Source: Legionella genomosp. 1
GTDB taxonomy: Bacteria > Pseudomonadota > Gammaproteobacteria > UBA6186 > Azoamicaceae
NCBI GenBank assembly: GCA_945878715.1
Contig: CAMCTX010000009.1
Coordinates: 1-38,877 of the forward strand
Direction of reading: 5' to 3'
DNA: 38,877 bases
Position numbers and translations under genes: made by a program. Positions 26,233 to 37,399 of the stretch are shown here, piece by piece; the stretch's first letter is position 1; every line of letters starts with the position of its first letter. Under the pieces are notes generated by a model, which was given only the letters and a program-made list of their open reading frames with translations, did no database searches and was not told the DNA's origin.

Positions 26233-27228
26233 CTACTTGTCTGGTTCTAGCCCTTCTGGTGGCCAACCTTCAAGACGCATACCCAAACTCAACCCCTTAA
26301 CAGCCAAGACATCCTTGATCTCTGTTAAGGATTTTTTGCCTAAATTAGGCGTCTTTAATAACTCTACTTCGGTTTTTTGAATGAGATCGCCGATGTAGTA
26401 GATATTCTCTGCTTTCAAGCAATTCGCAGAACGCACCGTTAATTCTAAATCATCTACACAACGCACCAGTAAGGGATCGATCTCGGCGTTGCTGGGCAGT
26501 AATTCGGTCTGCTGCTCGCCCTTAAGCTCCACAAAAACAGAAAGCTGATCAACCAAAATAGAAGCAGCTAAACGAATGGCTTCTTCAGGCTGGACGGTAC
26601 CATTGGTTTCAAGTTCTAAAATCAAGCGATCCAGATCGGTACGTTTTTCTACACGCGCATTTTCTACGGTATAGGTTACACGATGCACGGGACTAAAAGA
26701 GGCGTCTAGGGGTAACCAACCCATTTCCTGGGTTGTCTCTTCCGGATCTTTTTGACGACTCGTAGCAGGTTCATAACCACGACCACGGGCCACACGCAAT
26801 GTCATATCAAGGTGACCTGCCTTAGTCATATGCGCAATCACATGATTGGGATTCACAATACTTACATCATGTGGCAGGGTAATATCGGAGGCCAACACAG
26901 GACCTGCGCCTTGCTTGCTCAATGTCAGCTCAACATTATCGCGACCTTCTAATTTGAATTGAATACCCTTGAGGTTTAATAGGATATTCACAACATCCTC
27001 TTGCACACCCTCTTTGGCTGTGTACTCATGTAAGACACCCTCGATAGAGGCCTCCACCACAGCGCACCCAGACATAGATGATAACAAAACGCGTCTTAAG
27101 GCATTGCCTAAGGTGTGACCAAAACCACGCTCCAACGGCTCTAAGATAACCCGGGCACGATGATAGCCAAGCTGCTGAACATCCACTAACCGTGGCTTTA
27201 AAAAATCTTTTAGCGCTCGCTGCTGCAT
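26233..27228 (-). CDS. rpoA: RNA polymerase alpha subunit
   Basis: A 331-residue subunit that nucleates RNA polymerase assembly and contacts UP elements and activators. The N-terminal domain shows [45 protein letters not shown]; the C-terminal domain has [46 protein letters not shown], including the DNA-contacting residues. Complete, with no unusual features, between rpsD (26 nt) and rplQ. Confidence 0.98.
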   Translation of the reverse strand: MQQRALKDFLKPRLVDVQQLGYHRARVILEPLERGFGHTLGNALRRVLLSSMSGCAVVEASIEGVLHEYTAKEGVQEDVVNILLNLKGIQFKLEGRDNVELTLSKQGAGPVLASDITLPHDVSIVNPNHVIAHMTKAGHLDMTLRVARGRGYEPATSRQKDPEETTQEMGWLPLDASFSPVHRVTYTVENARVEKRTDLDRLILELETNGTVQPEEAIRLAASILVDQLSVFVELKGEQQTELLPSNAEIDPLLVRCVDDLELTVRSANCLKAENIYYIGDLIQKTEVELLKTPNLGKKSLTEIKDVLAVKGLSLGMRLEGWPPEGLEPDK

Positions 27229-27254
27229 GAATCACTCCTCAGGGACAAATAGTA

Positions 27255-27878
27255 TTACTTCGCGTACAGCTCAACCACCAGCTGTTCATTAAATTCTGCG
27301 GGTAAATCAGTTCTATCCGGTACACGTTTGAAAACACCGCTTAGATGGGTCGTATCGACTTCAACCCATTCTGGGAAACCAGCATTTTCAGCTAATTTTA
27401 AGGCATCCTGCACACGCACCTGGGCCTTTGCTTTTTCCCGCACTTCGATTTTATCGGAGGCTTTCACGGTATAGGATGGAATATTGACCATATGACCATT
27501 CACAAGGATCGCTTTATGGCGAACCAATTGTCTGGCCTCTGCACGCGTACTACCAAAACCTAAGCGATACACAACATTGTCTAGGCGACATTCTAATAAC
27601 TGAAATAGAATCTCACCGGTAGGACCTTTGCGACGCGCTGCTTCCTTGTAATAACGAAGAAACTGTTTTTCTAAAACGCCATACATGAAACGAAATTTTT
27701 GTTTTTCATTCAGCTGCAAACCATGCTCAGACGTACGACGCGTCCGTTTTTGGCCATGCATACCGGGCAAGGCGCTTAATTTGCACTTGGAATCCAAGTC
27801 GCGCACCCGGCTCTTAAGGCTTAAATCGGTACCCAATCGTCTGGATACTTTGCAAGTTGATCCTAAATATCTAGCCAT
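27255..27878 (-). CDS. rpsD: 30S ribosomal protein S4
   Basis: A 207-residue primary 16S rRNA-binding protein that starts assembly of the 30S body. It has [59 protein letters not shown] and the S4 RNA-binding domain [40 protein letters not shown]. The zinc-binding cysteines are reduced, as in the C-minus type. In E. coli S4 represses the alpha operon; whether that holds here cannot be told. Confidence 0.97.
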   Translation of the reverse strand: MARYLGSTCKVSRRLGTDLSLKSRVRDLDSKCKLSALPGMHGQKRTRRTSEHGLQLNEKQKFRFMYGVLEKQFLRYYKEAARRKGPTGEILFQLLECRLDNVVYRLGFGSTRAEARQLVRHKAILVNGHMVNIPSYTVKASDKIEVREKAKAQVRVQDALKLAENAGFPEWVEVDTTHLSGVFKRVPDRTDLPAEFNEQLVVELYAK

Positions 27879-27897
27879 TTTATACTAGCCTCTCCCC

Positions 27898-28284
27898 TTA
27901 AACACGACGCTCTTTTTCAGGTCGGCAGCCATTGTGTGGGATCCCCGTCCTATCCACAATGCGCAACACGTGGCAAGTCTCACCAACAGCCCGAATAGCG
28001 GACTCTCGACCAGGACCAGGACCACAAACATAGACTTCCACACTTTTCAAACCGAATTCTTTGGCCATCTGAATAGCCTTTCTAGCTGCCATTTGTGCAG
28101 CATAGGGCGTACTAGCACGCGATCCCTTAAATTCACCACCCGCTTTGCGCCAAGCAATCACATTGCCTTGCGGGTCTGTCACGGTAATGTGGGTATTATT
28201 AAAGGTTGCCAACACGTGAACTGCACCCGTTGTCACAACACGCTTTGTTTTCTTGCGCGTACGCGCAGCAACGACTTTAGACAT
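27898..28284 (-). CDS. rpsK: 30S ribosomal protein S11
   Basis: A 128-residue platform protein near the mRNA exit. The core shows GAVHVLATFNNTHITVTDPQGNVIAWRKAGGEFKGSRASTPYAAQMAARKA, VYVCGPGPGRESAIRA and the conserved tail GIPHNGCRPEKERRV, where a Glu stands at a position often occupied by Lys/Pro. It lies 19 nt after rpsM and 19 nt before rpsD. Confidence 0.97.
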   Translation of the reverse strand: MSKVVAARTRKKTKRVVTTGAVHVLATFNNTHITVTDPQGNVIAWRKAGGEFKGSRASTPYAAQMAARKAIQMAKEFGLKSVEVYVCGPGPGRESAIRAVGETCHVLRIVDRTGIPHNGCRPEKERRV

Positions 28285-28303
28285 CTATGGGCTTCCCTCT
28301 AAC

Positions 28304-28693
28304 TTATTTTTTCGAATCTGTATTCTGTTTAGGCGTTAGCTGACTCTGTCGCTTACGCCCCTTACGAGTTCTGGCATTGGTCTTTGTACGCTGACCTCTG
28401 ACGGGCAAGCCCTTTTTATGCCGAATCCCACGATAGGATTTAATATCGACCAAGCGCTTAATATCCATGGCTACACGCCGGCGTAAATCACCTTCGACTT
28501 CATACTGATTAACAGCAGCCTGAATAAGGGTTACCTGCTCATCTTTCAGCTCACTTACTTTGACGGCAGGGTTGAGCCCAACCTTGGAACAAATCGCCAA
28601 AGCATGGTGATTGCCAATACCATATACGGCACGCAGTGCAATACGCATATGCTTATGGGGTGGTAGTATGACACCTGAAATACGAATAGCCAT
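28304..28693 (-). CDS. rpsM: 30S ribosomal protein S13
   Basis: A 129-residue head protein contacting the P-site tRNA and forming bridges to the 50[71 protein letters not shown] are diagnostic. The C-terminus extends about 10 residues beyond the usual end with a Gln/Thr/Lys-rich tail. It follows rpmJ by only 2 nt. Confidence 0.97.
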   Translation of the reverse strand: MAIRISGVILPPHKHMRIALRAVYGIGNHHALAICSKVGLNPAVKVSELKDEQVTLIQAAVNQYEVEGDLRRRVAMDIKRLVDIKSYRGIRHKKGLPVRGQRTKTNARTRKGRKRQSQLTPKQNTDSKK

Positions 28694-28695
28694 AC

Positions 28696-28812
28696 TTAAC
28701 CCTGCCTTTGATTGTGCTTGCGAGTCTTTTTACAGGAGACTCTCACAACACCCTCTCGCCGAAAGACGACACATTCATCACACATTTTCTTCACAGATGC
28801 CCTAACCTTCAT
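28696..28812 (-). CDS. rpmJ: 50S ribosomal protein L36
   Basis: A small gene of 38 codons found by reading the secY-rpsM gap. The product starts [19 protein letters not shown] and ends KHNQRQG. The zinc ribbon ligands Cys11, Cys14, Cys27 and His33 are all present, so this is the zinc-binding C+ form. An AGGA lies 8 nt before the ATG. Its place between secY and rpsM is the standard one. Confidence 0.95.
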   Translation of the reverse strand: MKVRASVKKMCDECVVFRREGVVRVSCKKTRKHNQRQG

Positions 28813-28873
28813 GATGTATTCCTAAGCTTTCTTGACTTGGAGCCCGCATTGTACTCTTCTCAGCCCCTAAAGG

Positions 28874-30181
28874 CTACCCCTTTAAACCTTTTAAGTTGGC
28901 CTTTTTCATTAAAGATTCATACTGATGGGACATAAGATGGGCCTGCACTTGTGCCATAAAGTCCATCACGACCACCACAATAATTAATAATGAGGTTCCA
29001 CCAAAATAAAAGGGCACATTCCAGGCCATCACCAGAAACTCTGGCAATAAAGAGACTAAAGTGATGTACACGGCACCCACAACGGTAAGACGTGTCATAA
29101 CTTTATCAATATATTGGGCTGTCTGCTCACCTGGACGCATACCGGGAATATACCCACCCGATTTTTTTAAATTCTCGGCTGTTTCTCTGGGATTAAAGAC
29201 CAAAGCGGTATAGAAAAAACAAAAGAAAACAATCGCAGAGCCAAATAACACAATATAAAGCGGCTGCCCAGGCGATAGAGCCATGCTCACACGACTTAAC
29301 CATTCCATACCCGGACTCTTGGCAAACCACTGGCTAATGGTGGCAGGAAAAAGAATTAAACTAGAGGCGAAAATAGGGGGGATTACGCCTGCCATATTCA
29401 ACTTTAAAGGCAAATGACTTTTTTGTGCTGCATAGATCTGACGACCTTGCTGCCTTTGCGCATAGTTGACTGTGATTCTTCGCTGCCCACGCTCAATAAA
29501 GACCACCACACTGATCACCACCACAAGCATCACACAGAGCAATAACAAACTAATGGCCTGCATTTCACCCTGACTCACCTTCTCGAGCGTATTGAGCACT
29601 GCACTGGGTAAGCCTGCAACAATACCTGCAAAAATAATAAGTGATATACCATTACCAATACCACGCTCGGTGACTTGCTCACCCAACCACATTAAAAAGA
29701 GCGTACCTGTAACCAGGGTTAAAGTAACCGTAAAATAGTAGGTAACACTGGGATCTAATGCAATACCTGCACTGGCTAAATATTTTGCCATACCAAAAGC
29801 TTGCACAGAGGCTAAGCACAATGTGGCATAACGGGTATAGCGTGAAAGCTTGCGACGCCCTGTTTGACCTTCTTTTTTGAGTTGTTCAAGCAGCGGCCAT
29901 GCAACGGTTAACAACTGAATAATAATAGAAGCGGAGATATAGGGCATAATACCCAATGCAAAGACAGTTAAACGGGCTAAGGCGCCACCTGAGAAAAGAT
30001 TAAATAGCCCCAAAATACCACGATTGCTATTAAATAATTCTGATAAGCGCGCAGGATCTAAACCCGGAACAGGAATGTGGGCTCCGATCCTAAAAACTAA
30101 CAAGGCCCCTATTAAAAAGAATACCCTTTTCTTCAGTTCTGAAACGCCGCTTTGAGCCCCTATTTGTCTACTTTTTTGCAT
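28874..30181 (-). CDS. secY: Protein translocase subunit SecY
   Basis: A 435-residue inner-membrane channel protein with 10 membrane helices, through which unfolded proteins are exported or inserted with SecA or the ribosome. It shows [70 protein letters not shown], and the cytoplasmic loop [18 protein letters not shown] with the SecA/ribosome-contacting Arg residues. Complete. It follows rplO by 3 nt and precedes rpmJ by 61 nt. Confidence 0.98.
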   Translation of the reverse strand: MQKSRQIGAQSGVSELKKRVFFLIGALLVFRIGAHIPVPGLDPARLSELFNSNRGILGLFNLFSGGALARLTVFALGIMPYISASIIIQLLTVAWPLLEQLKKEGQTGRRKLSRYTRYATLCLASVQAFGMAKYLASAGIALDPSVTYYFTVTLTLVTGTLFLMWLGEQVTERGIGNGISLIIFAGIVAGLPSAVLNTLEKVSQGEMQAISLLLLCVMLVVVISVVVFIERGQRRITVNYAQRQQGRQIYAAQKSHLPLKLNMAGVIPPIFASSLILFPATISQWFAKSPGMEWLSRVSMALSPGQPLYIVLFGSAIVFFCFFYTALVFNPRETAENLKKSGGYIPGMRPGEQTAQYIDKVMTRLTVVGAVYITLVSLLPEFLVMAWNVPFYFGGTSLLIIVVVVMDFMAQVQAHLMSHQYESLMKKANLKGLKG

Positions 30182-30184
30182 AGA

Positions 30185-30616
30185 CTATTCGATCCTGCCC
30201 CCAGCAGCCTCGATAGCCTGCTTGGCGCCTTTTGTCACTGCAATTCCTTTTAACACCACAGCCTGGGTGATGGTTCCTGCTAAAATAACTTTGACGCGTT
30301 TAATCGTCTTAGGAAATACTTTAGCGTTCCATAAAGCCTCTAAATCAATCGAGATTGGACCGAGCTTCGCTAATTGATCCACCCGTAATTCTGCACAATC
30401 TTTTGACATCGCTGAATGAAAACCAAATTTTGGTAAGCGTCTTTGCAAAGGCATCTGACCGCCCTCAAAACCCACTTTATGATACCCACCCGCACGTGCC
30501 TTTTGTCCCTTATGCCCCTTACCACAGGTTTTTCCCATGCCTGAGCCAATACCACGCCCTAAACGCGTTGCTTTTTTCTTGGAACCTGGAGCAGGTTTTA
30601 ATGTATTTAAGCGCAT
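30185..30616 (-). CDS. rplO: 50S ribosomal protein L15
   Basis: A 143-residue 23S rRNA-binding protein needed late in 50S assembly. The start [44 protein letters not shown] is the L15 glycine/arginine-rich tail, then [17 protein letters not shown]. The open frame reaches upstream to 30670, but that part overlaps rpsE in another frame; ATG 30616 (or the adjacent ATG 30619) is right. It follows the rpsE stop by 4 nt: rpmD, which normally lies here, is absent. Confidence 0.96.
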   Translation of the reverse strand: MRLNTLKPAPGSKKKATRLGRGIGSGMGKTCGKGHKGQKARAGGYHKVGFEGGQMPLQRRLPKFGFHSAMSKDCAELRVDQLAKLGPISIDLEALWNAKVFPKTIKRVKVILAGTITQAVVLKGIAVTKGAKQAIEAAGGRIE

Positions 30617-30620
30617 CATT

Positions 30621-31133
30621 TTAGTCGTTCCCCACAATCTCAGCCACGGTCTTACCACGTTTAGCAGCAATCTGCTCGGCAGAAGACATTTGTTTTAAAC
30701 CTTTGACCGTTGCACGCACCACATTGACAGGATTCGTGGATCCAAGCGATTTGGCCAGCACATTATGAATACCCAAGACCTCAAAAATAGCGCGCATCGA
30801 TCCACCTGCAATAATACCTGTACCATCTTTGGCAGGAAACATAAGGACCGTAGAAGCGCCATGACTGGCTCGAATAGGATGATGCAAAGTGCTTCCCTTG
30901 AGATCGATACGTATCAAATTACGTCGTGCATTTTCCATCGCTCTTTGAATCGCGACGGGGACCTCACGGGCTTTACTGCGTCCAATGCCAAAACGACCTT
31001 TACCATCGCCCACCACGGTCCAAGCAGAAAAACTAAACTTTCGGCCACCCTTCACTACAGTCGCACTGCGACGCACAGCGATAAGCTTTTCTTGAAAGCC
31101 ATCCCCTTTTTGATCGACTGCTATACTTGCCAT
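30621..31133 (-). CDS. rpsE: 30S ribosomal protein S5
   Basis: A 170-residue decoding-fidelity protein at the mRNA entry side. It has [109 protein letters not shown], all standard. It lies 27 nt after rplR; the next gene is rplO rather than rpmD. Confidence 0.97.
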   Translation of the reverse strand: MASIAVDQKGDGFQEKLIAVRRSATVVKGGRKFSFSAWTVVGDGKGRFGIGRSKAREVPVAIQRAMENARRNLIRIDLKGSTLHHPIRASHGASTVLMFPAKDGTGIIAGGSMRAIFEVLGIHNVLAKSLGSTNPVNVVRATVKGLKQMSSAEQIAAKRGKTVAEIVGND

Positions 31134-31160
31134 CGTTTATAAACCCTATTAAGTAAAACC

Positions 31161-31514
31161 TTAAATAATTAAGCCGCCCGCTCTTGCGGCCTCTGCCAAG
31201 GCCTTCACACGACCATGATAGCGGTATCCAGAACGATCAAAAGCAATGCGCTGAACGCCTTTGGCTTTTGCACGTTCGGCTACCAAATGTCCTACAGCTT
31301 CTGCCAATTGTACTTTATTGCCTTTATCTTTCTTGTTCAGGACAGCTTCTAAACTAGAAGCCGAGGCTAAAACTAAAGCACCCCTAGGGCAAAAAACCTG
31401 TGCATAAATATGTTGTGCGCTACGATACACACTAAGATAAGCAACATTTAATTCGGCAATCTTGGCCCGGCTGCGTCGGATACGACGCTGGCGTGCATTA
31501 CGCATAGTATTCAT
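31161..31514 (-). CDS. rplR: 50S ribosomal protein L18
   Basis: A 117-residue 5S rRNA-binding protein of the central protuberance. The basic N-terminus [22 protein letters not shown] binds 5S r[15 protein letters not shown] and the C-terminal [27 protein letters not shown] are diagnostic. GGGG lies 7 nt before ATG 31514; MRNARQ at 31505 is a possible alternative. It lies 8 nt after rplF. Confidence 0.96.
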   Translation of the reverse strand: MNTMRNARQRRIRRSRAKIAELNVAYLSVYRSAQHIYAQVFCPRGALVLASASSLEAVLNKKDKGNKVQLAEAVGHLVAERAKAKGVQRIAFDRSGYRYHGRVKALAEAARAGGLII

Positions 31515-31522
31515 AAAGGCCC

Positions 31523-32050
31523 CTACTTCTTCTTTTTGGTTTGTTTCAGAGGAATCACTGCACCAAAACGACGGATCCCTTTACCCTTGTAAGACTCTGG
31601 TGGTCTACATTCACAAATTTCTGCAGCTACTTTACCCAGTAATTCTTTATTAATACCTTGTAATATAATCTTTGCAGGCACAGGTACCACAACAGACACC
31701 CCTGCAGGTATAGGGAAAAGGACTGGATTCGAATAACCTAAACTTAATTCTAATTGGGCGCCCTGAATTTTGGCACGATAACCCACGCCCACAAGCTCTA
31801 GTTCTACATTAAAAAGCTCGGAAACACCGTGCATCATATTCTGGATCAGTCTAAAGGTTGTACCAACCATGGGATGAGGCTTGTTTTTGGCTAAAACCCT
31901 CAAAGTCTTGCCTTCAACGGCCACATCGACGGCCTCATGCAAATCATAGGCAAAAACACCATGTTTTCCCTTAATGGAAAGCGCACGGCCTGCAAGGTGC
32001 AAATCGACACCTGCTTTAATCTCTATGGCTTTTCTGGCAATTCTCGACAT
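31523..32050 (-). CDS. rplF: 50S ribosomal protein L6
   Basis: A 175-residue protein of two similar domains near the factor-binding site. [31 protein letters not shown] opens the first; [27 protein letters not shown] and [23 protein letters not shown] close the second. It lies 12 nt after rpsH. No anomaly seen. Confidence 0.97.
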   Translation of the reverse strand: MSRIARKAIEIKAGVDLHLAGRALSIKGKHGVFAYDLHEAVDVAVEGKTLRVLAKNKPHPMVGTTFRLIQNMMHGVSELFNVELELVGVGYRAKIQGAQLELSLGYSNPVLFPIPAGVSVVVPVPAKIILQGINKELLGKVAAEICECRPPESYKGKGIRRFGAVIPLKQTKKKK

Positions 32051-32062
32051 CGCAATCCCCTT

Positions 32063-32458
32063 TTAGGCCACCAAGCAAAGAACTTCGCCGCCCTGTCCCA
32101 AACGTGCGGCTTCTTTATCCGTCATCACGCCCCTAGAAGTAGAGAGTACAGCAATACCCAAACCACCCATCACTTTGGGTAACTTGTCTTTGTGTACATA
32201 GACACGCAAGCCTGGTCGACTCACACGTTTAATACTTTCGATCACTGGCTGCCCTTTATTAAAATACTTCAGCTGTATTACCAGTTGAACTTTGACTATT
32301 CCTACACGCTCGAAGGATTCAATATAACCTTCTTGCTTGAGAACAGACAAAATATCCACTTTTTTTCTAGAGGCTGGCACCACAACTTGGGCTTTATTCG
32401 CCATCTGCCCATTTCTTATGTGGGTTAGCATATCGGCGATTGGATCTTGTAAACTCAT
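32063..32458 (-). CDS. rpsH: 30S ribosomal protein S8
   Basis: A 131-residue primary 16S rRNA-binding protein and, in E. coli, the translational repressor of the spc operon. It has [46 protein letters not shown] and the C-terminal [28 protein letters not shown], the S8 signature. The gene lies 10 nt after rpsN. Confidence 0.97.
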   Translation of the reverse strand: MSLQDPIADMLTHIRNGQMANKAQVVVPASRKKVDILSVLKQEGYIESFERVGIVKVQLVIQLKYFNKGQPVIESIKRVSRPGLRVYVHKDKLPKVMGGLGIAVLSTSRGVMTDKEAARLGQGGEVLCLVA

Positions 32459-32468
32459 CGAAGCTCCT

Positions 32469-32774
32469 TTACCAACTGGCTTTGCGAATTCCGGGAATCA
32501 GGCCCTGCATGGCAAATTCCCGAAGCTTAGTACGACCCAAACCAAATCGGCGATACACACCGCGCGAACGACCCGTGACTAAACAACGATTTCTTAAACG
32601 ACAACGGTTAGAATCTTTGGGTAAATCTTGCATTTTCTTTTGAACCAGCAGTTTCTTTTCAAAACTGAGATTGGGATCCCGAATTTGTGCGCGCAATGCT
32701 GCACGGATTACCTGAAAATGCGATACCAACTTTCGTTGACGCTTATCCTTATTGACCTTACATAATCTTGCCAT
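32469..32774 (-). CDS. rpsN: 30S ribosomal protein S14
   Basis: A 101-residue head protein of the long, zinc-free type. The C-terminal half shows [46 protein letters not shown]. Two Cys residues (NRCRLRNRC) occur but the four-Cys zinc knuckle of the short form is absent. It lies 3 nt after rplE. Confidence 0.96.
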   Translation of the reverse strand: MARLCKVNKDKRQRKLVSHFQVIRAALRAQIRDPNLSFEKKLLVQKKMQDLPKDSNRCRLRNRCLVTGRSRGVYRRFGLGRTKLREFAMQGLIPGIRKASW

Positions 32775-32777
32775 AGT

Positions 32778-33326
32778 TTACTCTCTAAACGGAAACTGAA
32801 AAGCGGCCAATAAAGCCAAGCCTTCTTGATTATTACCAGCCGTTGTGGTGATGACGATATCCATACCACGCAGAGCCTCAATTTTATCATACTGAATTTC
32901 GGGGAAAATAATCTGCTCGGTAACGCCCATCGCATAATTACCACGCCCATCGAATGAACGACGATTCAAACCACGAAAATCGCGAATCCGAGGAATCGCA
33001 ATAAACAACAAGCGCTCTAGAAAATCGTACATGCGATCGCCACGTAGCGTCACCATACAACCAATAGGCCAACCTTCACGAATTTTGAATCCAGCAACCG
33101 ATTTGCGCGTCTTGGTAATCACTGGCTTTTGTCCTGCAATACGCATTAAATCGGCAAAGGCCTGATCGACTAATTTCTTATCATTGGCCGCCTGCCCCAC
33201 ACCCATATTAAGGGTTACTTTGGTAATTTTGGGAACCTGCATCACTGATTTATAATGAAATTCCTTGGTCAACTTTGGAAGTACTACTTCTTTGTAAAAT
33301 GCTTTTAACCCCGTCGCCTTACGCAT
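32778..33326 (-). CDS. rplE: 50S ribosomal protein L5
   Basis: A 182-residue 5S rRNA-binding protein contacting the P-site t[58 protein letters not shown] and [20 protein letters not shown] are highly conserved; the C-terminus has [26 protein letters not shown]. The start overlaps rplX by 8 nt. Confidence 0.97.
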   Translation of the reverse strand: MRKATGLKAFYKEVVLPKLTKEFHYKSVMQVPKITKVTLNMGVGQAANDKKLVDQAFADLMRIAGQKPVITKTRKSVAGFKIREGWPIGCMVTLRGDRMYDFLERLLFIAIPRIRDFRGLNRRSFDGRGNYAMGVTEQIIFPEIQYDKIEALRGMDIVITTTAGNNQEGLALLAAFQFPFRE

Positions 33327-33645
33327 CTAAGACCTCTCCAGTCGATTTGAAGAACCGCACCTTGCGACCATCTTCTAGTGTTTTAAAGCCTACCTTGTCG
33401 GCCTTGGCCGTGGCCTGATTGAACATAGCAATATTCGAAATATGGATAGAGGCCTCTTTTTGAATAATACCGCCTGCACGATCCTGTGTTGCTTTAATAT
33501 GTCGCTTCACAAGATTGATCCCCTCGACCAAAACCCGGACACTCGAAGCACAGGAAGCGCTTAAAACAGCCAACACCTGACCCGAACGGCCCTTATCCTT
33601 GCCTGCTCTAACGATTACCGTATCACCTTTCTTAATTTTTTTCAT
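33319..33645 (-). CDS. rplX: 50S ribosomal protein L24
   Basis: A 108-residue assembly-initiator protein bound at the 5' end of 23S rRNA. The KOW motif is [27 protein letters not shown], followed by [37 protein letters not shown]. It overlaps the rplE start by 8 nt and lies 11 nt after rplN. Confidence 0.96.
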   Translation of the reverse strand: MKKIKKGDTVIVRAGKDKGRSGQVLAVLSASCASSVRVLVEGINLVKRHIKATQDRAGGIIQKEASIHISNIAMFNQATAKADKVGFKTLEDGRKVRFFKSTGEVLDA

Positions 33646-33656
33646 AGGGACTCTAC

Positions 33657-34028
33657 CTACAATACTTCTAAGGCCAAAGAAATAATTTTCATAAACTGTT
33701 CCCGCTCACGCAATTCGCGGGTCACAGGACCTGAAACACGTGTACCCAGGGGCTGCAGCTGGTTATTTAACAAAACAACTGCATTATCATCGAAACGAAT
33801 CACAGAACCATCGGCTCGACGCACACCATACGCAGAACGTACAATCACCGCCTTCAGCACCTCGCCTTTTTTGACTTTTCCTTTGGGTGCGGCCTCTTGC
33901 ACACTGACGACAATGACATCACCAATGCCAGCTGTGCGACGCTTAGAGCCACCCAGGACTTTAATACATCTCACGCTACGGGCACCACTATTGTCTGCCA
34001 CTTTCAGAACGGATTGCATTTGTATCAT
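33657..34028 (-). CDS. rplN: 50S ribosomal protein L14
   Basis: A 123-residue protein at the subunit interface that also binds Rsf[44 protein letters not shown] and [54 protein letters not shown] are canonical. The ATG is preceded by AAGGAGGT, a perfect complement to the 16S rRNA 3' end, the strongest ribosome-binding site in this block. It opens the spc section 34 nt after rpsQ. Confidence 0.97.
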   Translation of the reverse strand: MIQMQSVLKVADNSGARSVRCIKVLGGSKRRTAGIGDVIVVSVQEAAPKGKVKKGEVLKAVIVRSAYGVRRADGSVIRFDDNAVVLLNNQLQPLGTRVSGPVTRELREREQFMKIISLALEVL

Positions 34029-34062
34029 GGCCGACCTCCTTCAAAGGGGGGCATCATAGCAC

Positions 34063-34326
34063 TCACGAGCACACCTTTTCAAGTCGCTTTACCAAAATCC
34101 AGGCTTTTGTCTTAGAAAGAGGCCTACATTCACGAATAACAACCTCATCCCCTTCATGACACTGATTTTCAGCATCATGTATCTGCAATTGTGTAAATCG
34201 ATTCACAATTTTGCCATACAAGGCATGCTTGACCCTTCTGACCACCCGAACCACGGCTGTTTTATCAGCCTTGGAAGAGAGGACAATACCCTGTAGGGTT
34301 CGACCCTTGATAGCACATTCAGTCAT
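34063..34326 (-). CDS. rpsQ: 30S ribosomal protein S17
   Basis: An 87-residue OB-fold protein that binds 16S rRNA helix 11 early in assembly. It has [75 protein letters not shown]. The start overlaps the rpmC stop by 4 nt (translational coupling). It ends the S10 section. Confidence 0.96.
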   Translation of the reverse strand: MTECAIKGRTLQGIVLSSKADKTAVVRVVRRVKHALYGKIVNRFTQLQIHDAENQCHEGDEVVIRECRPLSKTKAWILVKRLEKVCS

Positions 34327-34520
34327 GAGACCTGTCCTTCTTTTTGTGCCATCAGGGTTAAGGCCCGGGCAATCGCGCGACGCGCTTGTTTAATACCATG
34401 GGTCTGCTTAACATCGGCATTCGACTTTAACAATCGCATTTTAAACTGTGTACGCCTGAGCGTACTGACCAGCTCTCGGATTTCAGTGACCGTTTTAAGC
34501 TGTAATTCTGAGGTTTTCAT
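34323..34520 (-). CDS. rpmC: 50S ribosomal protein L29
   Basis: A 65-residue helical protein at the peptide exit tunnel, where it helps bind trigger factor and SRP. It shows [57 protein letters not shown]. Four-base overlaps with both rplP and rpsQ suggest coupled translation. Confidence 0.95.
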   Translation of the reverse strand: MKTSELQLKTVTEIRELVSTLRRTQFKMRLLKSNADVKQTHGIKQARRAIARALTLMAQKEGQVS

Positions 34521-34933
34521 CCCATCATCTCCCGAGCAATTAACTCTGTTGACATTGGCAGTTTTGCAGAGGCTAAACGAAAAGCCTCGCGTGCCAATTC
34601 AACACTCACACCTTCAATTTCAAACAAGACTCTACCAGGCTGTACCAGTGCGACCCAGTATTCAACATTACCCTTACCACTACCCATACGCACTTCTAAA
34701 GGCTTCTGGGTAATCGGTTTATCGGGAAATACTCTAATCCAGAGTTTACCGCCTCGTTTTACATAGCGACTAATCGCTCGCCTGGCGGCTTCTATCTGAC
34801 GCGCCGTCACACGGGCATGTCCCAGCGCTCTTAAACCGAACTCACCAAAGCTCACCCGATTTCCACGGGTTGCAACACCTCGATTACGCCCTTTCATCTG
34901 TTTGCGAAATTTTGTTCGCTTAGGCTGCAGCAT
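34517..34933 (-). CDS. rplP: 50S ribosomal protein L16
   Basis: A 138-residue protein near the A-site, needed for peptidyl-transferase function. It starts [95 protein letters not shown], all conserved; the Arg hydroxylated by RoxA in E. coli is in this region. It overlaps rpsC by 14 nt and rpmC by 4 nt. Confidence 0.97.
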   Translation of the reverse strand: MLQPKRTKFRKQMKGRNRGVATRGNRVSFGEFGLRALGHARVTARQIEAARRAISRYVKRGGKLWIRVFPDKPITQKPLEVRMGSGKGNVEYWVALVQPGRVLFEIEGVSVELAREAFRLASAKLPMSTELIAREMMG

Positions 34934-35585
34934 CGTCGCTCACCCCTTTTAATGATAGAATTTCGCCTTTGAAAATCCAAACTTTTACACCGATAATGCC
35001 ATAGGTTGTCTTTGCAATCGCAGTGCCATAATCGATATCGGCTCTGAGGGTATGCAAAGGAACACGACCTTCACGACAGACTTCTGTGCGTGCAATCTCA
35101 GCACCGCCCAATCGACCTGCGACACAAATCTTGACGCCTTTAGCCCCTAAACGTATCGCCGTGCTCAGGGCTCTTTTCATTGCCCGACGAAACATAATGC
35201 GACGTTCTAGCTGTTGCGCAATACTTTGAGCCACTAAGGTAGCATCCAACTCTGGCTTTCTAATTTCTTCAATACGAATATCAACAGGCTGCCCAATTTT
35301 TGCGCTAAGATCTGCACGCAGCTTTCTAGCACCATCGCCCTTATGCCCTATAATCGCTGGGGCCTTGCCTGTTTTCAGAGTAAGACGCACATTACGACCC
35401 GTGCGCTCAATGAGAATATCGCTAAGCGCCGCGGACTCCGGTAAATATTTTTGTATATAACTACGAATCGCCAAATCGCTGGCCAAGGTTTTGGCAAAAG
35501 AAACGCCATTCTCCGGAAGCCACTTTGCAGAAGCCGACCGGATATAACCTAAACGAAAACCAACGGGATGTACCTTTTGCCCCAT
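34920..35585 (-). CDS. rpsC: 30S ribosomal protein S3
   Basis: A 221-residue head protein at the mRNA entry tunnel with helicase-like activity. [22 protein letters not shown], a KH domain with [28 protein letters not shown], and C-terminal [41 protein letters not shown]. The end overlaps the rplP start by 14 nt. Complete and standard in length. Confidence 0.97.
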   Translation of the reverse strand: MGQKVHPVGFRLGYIRSASAKWLPENGVSFAKTLASDLAIRSYIQKYLPESAALSDILIERTGRNVRLTLKTGKAPAIIGHKGDGARKLRADLSAKIGQPVDIRIEEIRKPELDATLVAQSIAQQLERRIMFRRAMKRALSTAIRLGAKGVKICVAGRLGGAEIARTEVCREGRVPLHTLRADIDYGTAIAKTTYGIIGVKVWIFKGEILSLKGVSDDAAA

Positions 35586-35608
35586 GACTTATCCTCTCTC
35601 TTGAAAAC

Positions 35609-35947
35609 TCAAGCCGCAACCACTAAGGTGATATGACAGCTTCTTTTAACAATCCTATTTCCACGACCCTTGGCCCTTGGGCTCATACGCTTTAAACGAG
35701 GCCCCTCATCGACAAAAATACGTTCTACAGAAAGGCTATCGATATCCAAGCCCTTATTATGCTCTGCATTCGCAATCGCGGATAACAAAAGTTTTTTAAT
35801 AATGGGCGCAGCCTTTTTGGTGCTAAAACTTAACAAATCAATAGCACGCGCCACAAGCAAACCACGAATTTGATCGGCCACCAACCGTGCCTTCTGTGGC
35901 GACAGCGCCACACCCGATAATTTTGCCCGAACCAATTGCGTCGTCAT
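35609..35947 (-). CDS. rplV: 50S ribosomal protein L22
   Basis: A 112-residue protein lining the exit tunnel. [104 protein letters not shown] follows the L22 pattern including the beta-hairpin that reaches into the tunnel. Its start overlaps the last base of rpsS. Confidence 0.96.
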   Translation of the reverse strand: MTTQLVRAKLSGVALSPQKARLVADQIRGLLVARAIDLLSFSTKKAAPIIKKLLLSAIANAEHNKGLDIDSLSVERIFVDEGPRLKRMSPRAKGRGNRIVKRSCHITLVVAA

Positions 35948-36246
35948 TATTTTTTATCCTTCTTGACAGGCTTAGCCTTGGTGGCTCTATCACCCGCATG
36001 CGCTTTAAAGGTACGCGTCGGTGAAAATTCACCCAATTTATGCCCTACCATATTTTCACTCACTAACACAGGTATATGGTTGCGACCGTTATGCACCAAA
36101 ATGGTTAAACCGACCATCACAGGCAAAATCATGGAACGCCTAGACCAAGTCTTAATCGGTTTTTTAATGCGCGATTCAACGGCCACCTCTACTTTTCTGA
36201 GTAGATGGTCATCAATAAATGGCCCCTTTCTTAAAGAACGCGGCAT
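35947..36246 (-). CDS. rpsS: 30S ribosomal protein S19
   Basis: A 99-residue head protein bound with S13. [81 protein letters not shown] are canonical. The tail KPVKKDKK is basic. It lies 13 nt after rplB and shares one base with rplV. Confidence 0.97.
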   Translation of the reverse strand: MPRSLRKGPFIDDHLLRKVEVAVESRIKKPIKTWSRRSMILPVMVGLTILVHNGRNHIPVLVSENMVGHKLGEFSPTRTFKAHAGDRATKAKPVKKDKK

Positions 36247-36259
36247 TGTTTAACCCCTC

Positions 36260-37087
36260 TTATTTGCTTGCTTTACGTCTTCGGATAATCATCTTATCCG
36301 TACGCTTATTACGACGTGTCTTTCGACCTTCTGGCACACCCCATGGCGTGCAAGGTGGCCTACCACCCGAGGTACGTCCTTCACCACCCCCCAAGGGATG
36401 ATCCACAGGATTCATGGCAACACCGCGTACACGTGGACGTATATTACGCCAACGACTGGCGCCAGCCTTACCCAATTTTATTAAGTTATGTTCGCTATTA
36501 CCGACTTCGCCAATAGTAGCACGACAATCGAGGGCCACACGACGCACTTCACCTGATTTTAAACGCAGCGTAGCAAAACGACCTTCTTTGGCTAAAAACT
36601 GTATGGAAGAACCCGCGCTCCGTGCGAGCTGTGCACCCTTACCACTCTGCATCTCGACACAGTGCACCACAGAACCCACTGGAATATGACTTAAAGGTAA
36701 GCAATTACCCACGGCGATCGGTGCACGCTGACCGGACAATACTGAAGCACCTATTTTTAAGCCCTTCGGCGCAATCATATAACAACGCTCTCCGTCTGCA
36801 TAACACACCAAGGCAATATTCGCGCTGCGATTGGGATCGTATTCTAAACGCTCGACAGTACCAGGAATATTTTCTTTATTACGCTTCCAATCGATGATGC
36901 GATAAGCTTGCTTATGCCCACCACCACGATGCCAAGACGTAATGCGACCATGTGAATTTCGACCACCTGTATTCGATTTTGCAACGACCAGAGGCTCATA
37001 GGGCTTACCCTTATGCAAGGTTTTATCCACCACCTTCACGACAAAGCGTCGCCCTGGAGAAGTTGGTTTCATTTTTACAATTGCCAT
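36260..37087 (-). CDS. rplB: 50S ribosomal protein L2
   Basis: A 275-residue primary 23S rRNA-binding protein required for subunit joining and near the peptidyl-transferase centre. It has [64 protein letters not shown] and the C-terminal [30 protein letters not shown], including the conserved HPLGGGEGR loop. Complete; 15 nt after rplW. Confidence 0.97.
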   Translation of the reverse strand: MAIVKMKPTSPGRRFVVKVVDKTLHKGKPYEPLVVAKSNTGGRNSHGRITSWHRGGGHKQAYRIIDWKRNKENIPGTVERLEYDPNRSANIALVCYADGERCYMIAPKGLKIGASVLSGQRAPIAVGNCLPLSHIPVGSVVHCVEMQSGKGAQLARSAGSSIQFLAKEGRFATLRLKSGEVRRVALDCRATIGEVGNSEHNLIKLGKAGASRWRNIRPRVRGVAMNPVDHPLGGGEGRTSGGRPPCTPWGVPEGRKTRRNKRTDKMIIRRRKASK

Positions 37088-37102
37088 GCCTAAAACCCCC
37101 GA

Positions 37103-37399
37103 CTATTGAAAATTTTCTATATTAATGGTGTGACCCGCTGCTAATTGCACATAGGCTTTTTTCCAATGTGAGCGCTGGCCCGCAACTTGCTTAAAGTTTT
37201 TCACTTTACCGCGGACATTCAGCATTTGCACAGACAACACCTTGACTGAAAAAAGCTGCGCAACCGCTTCGGCCAGTTCCAACTTGGTTGCATCTTTGGC
37301 AACCTTAAAGACTACTTGATTAGCAGCCCCTGCTAAACGTACACTTTTTTCCGTCACATGCGGACCTAAAATGATAGAATATAAACGCTTCTCATTCAT
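37103..37399 (-). CDS. rplW: 50S ribosomal protein L23
   Basis: A 98-residue exit-tunnel protein that docks trigger factor and SRP. It shows [85 protein letters not shown]. The start overlaps the rplD stop by 4 nt. Confidence 0.96.
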   Translation of the reverse strand: MNEKRLYSIILGPHVTEKSVRLAGAANQVVFKVAKDATKLELAEAVAQLFSVKVLSVQMLNVRGKVKNFKQVAGQRSHWKKAYVQLAAGHTINIENFQ

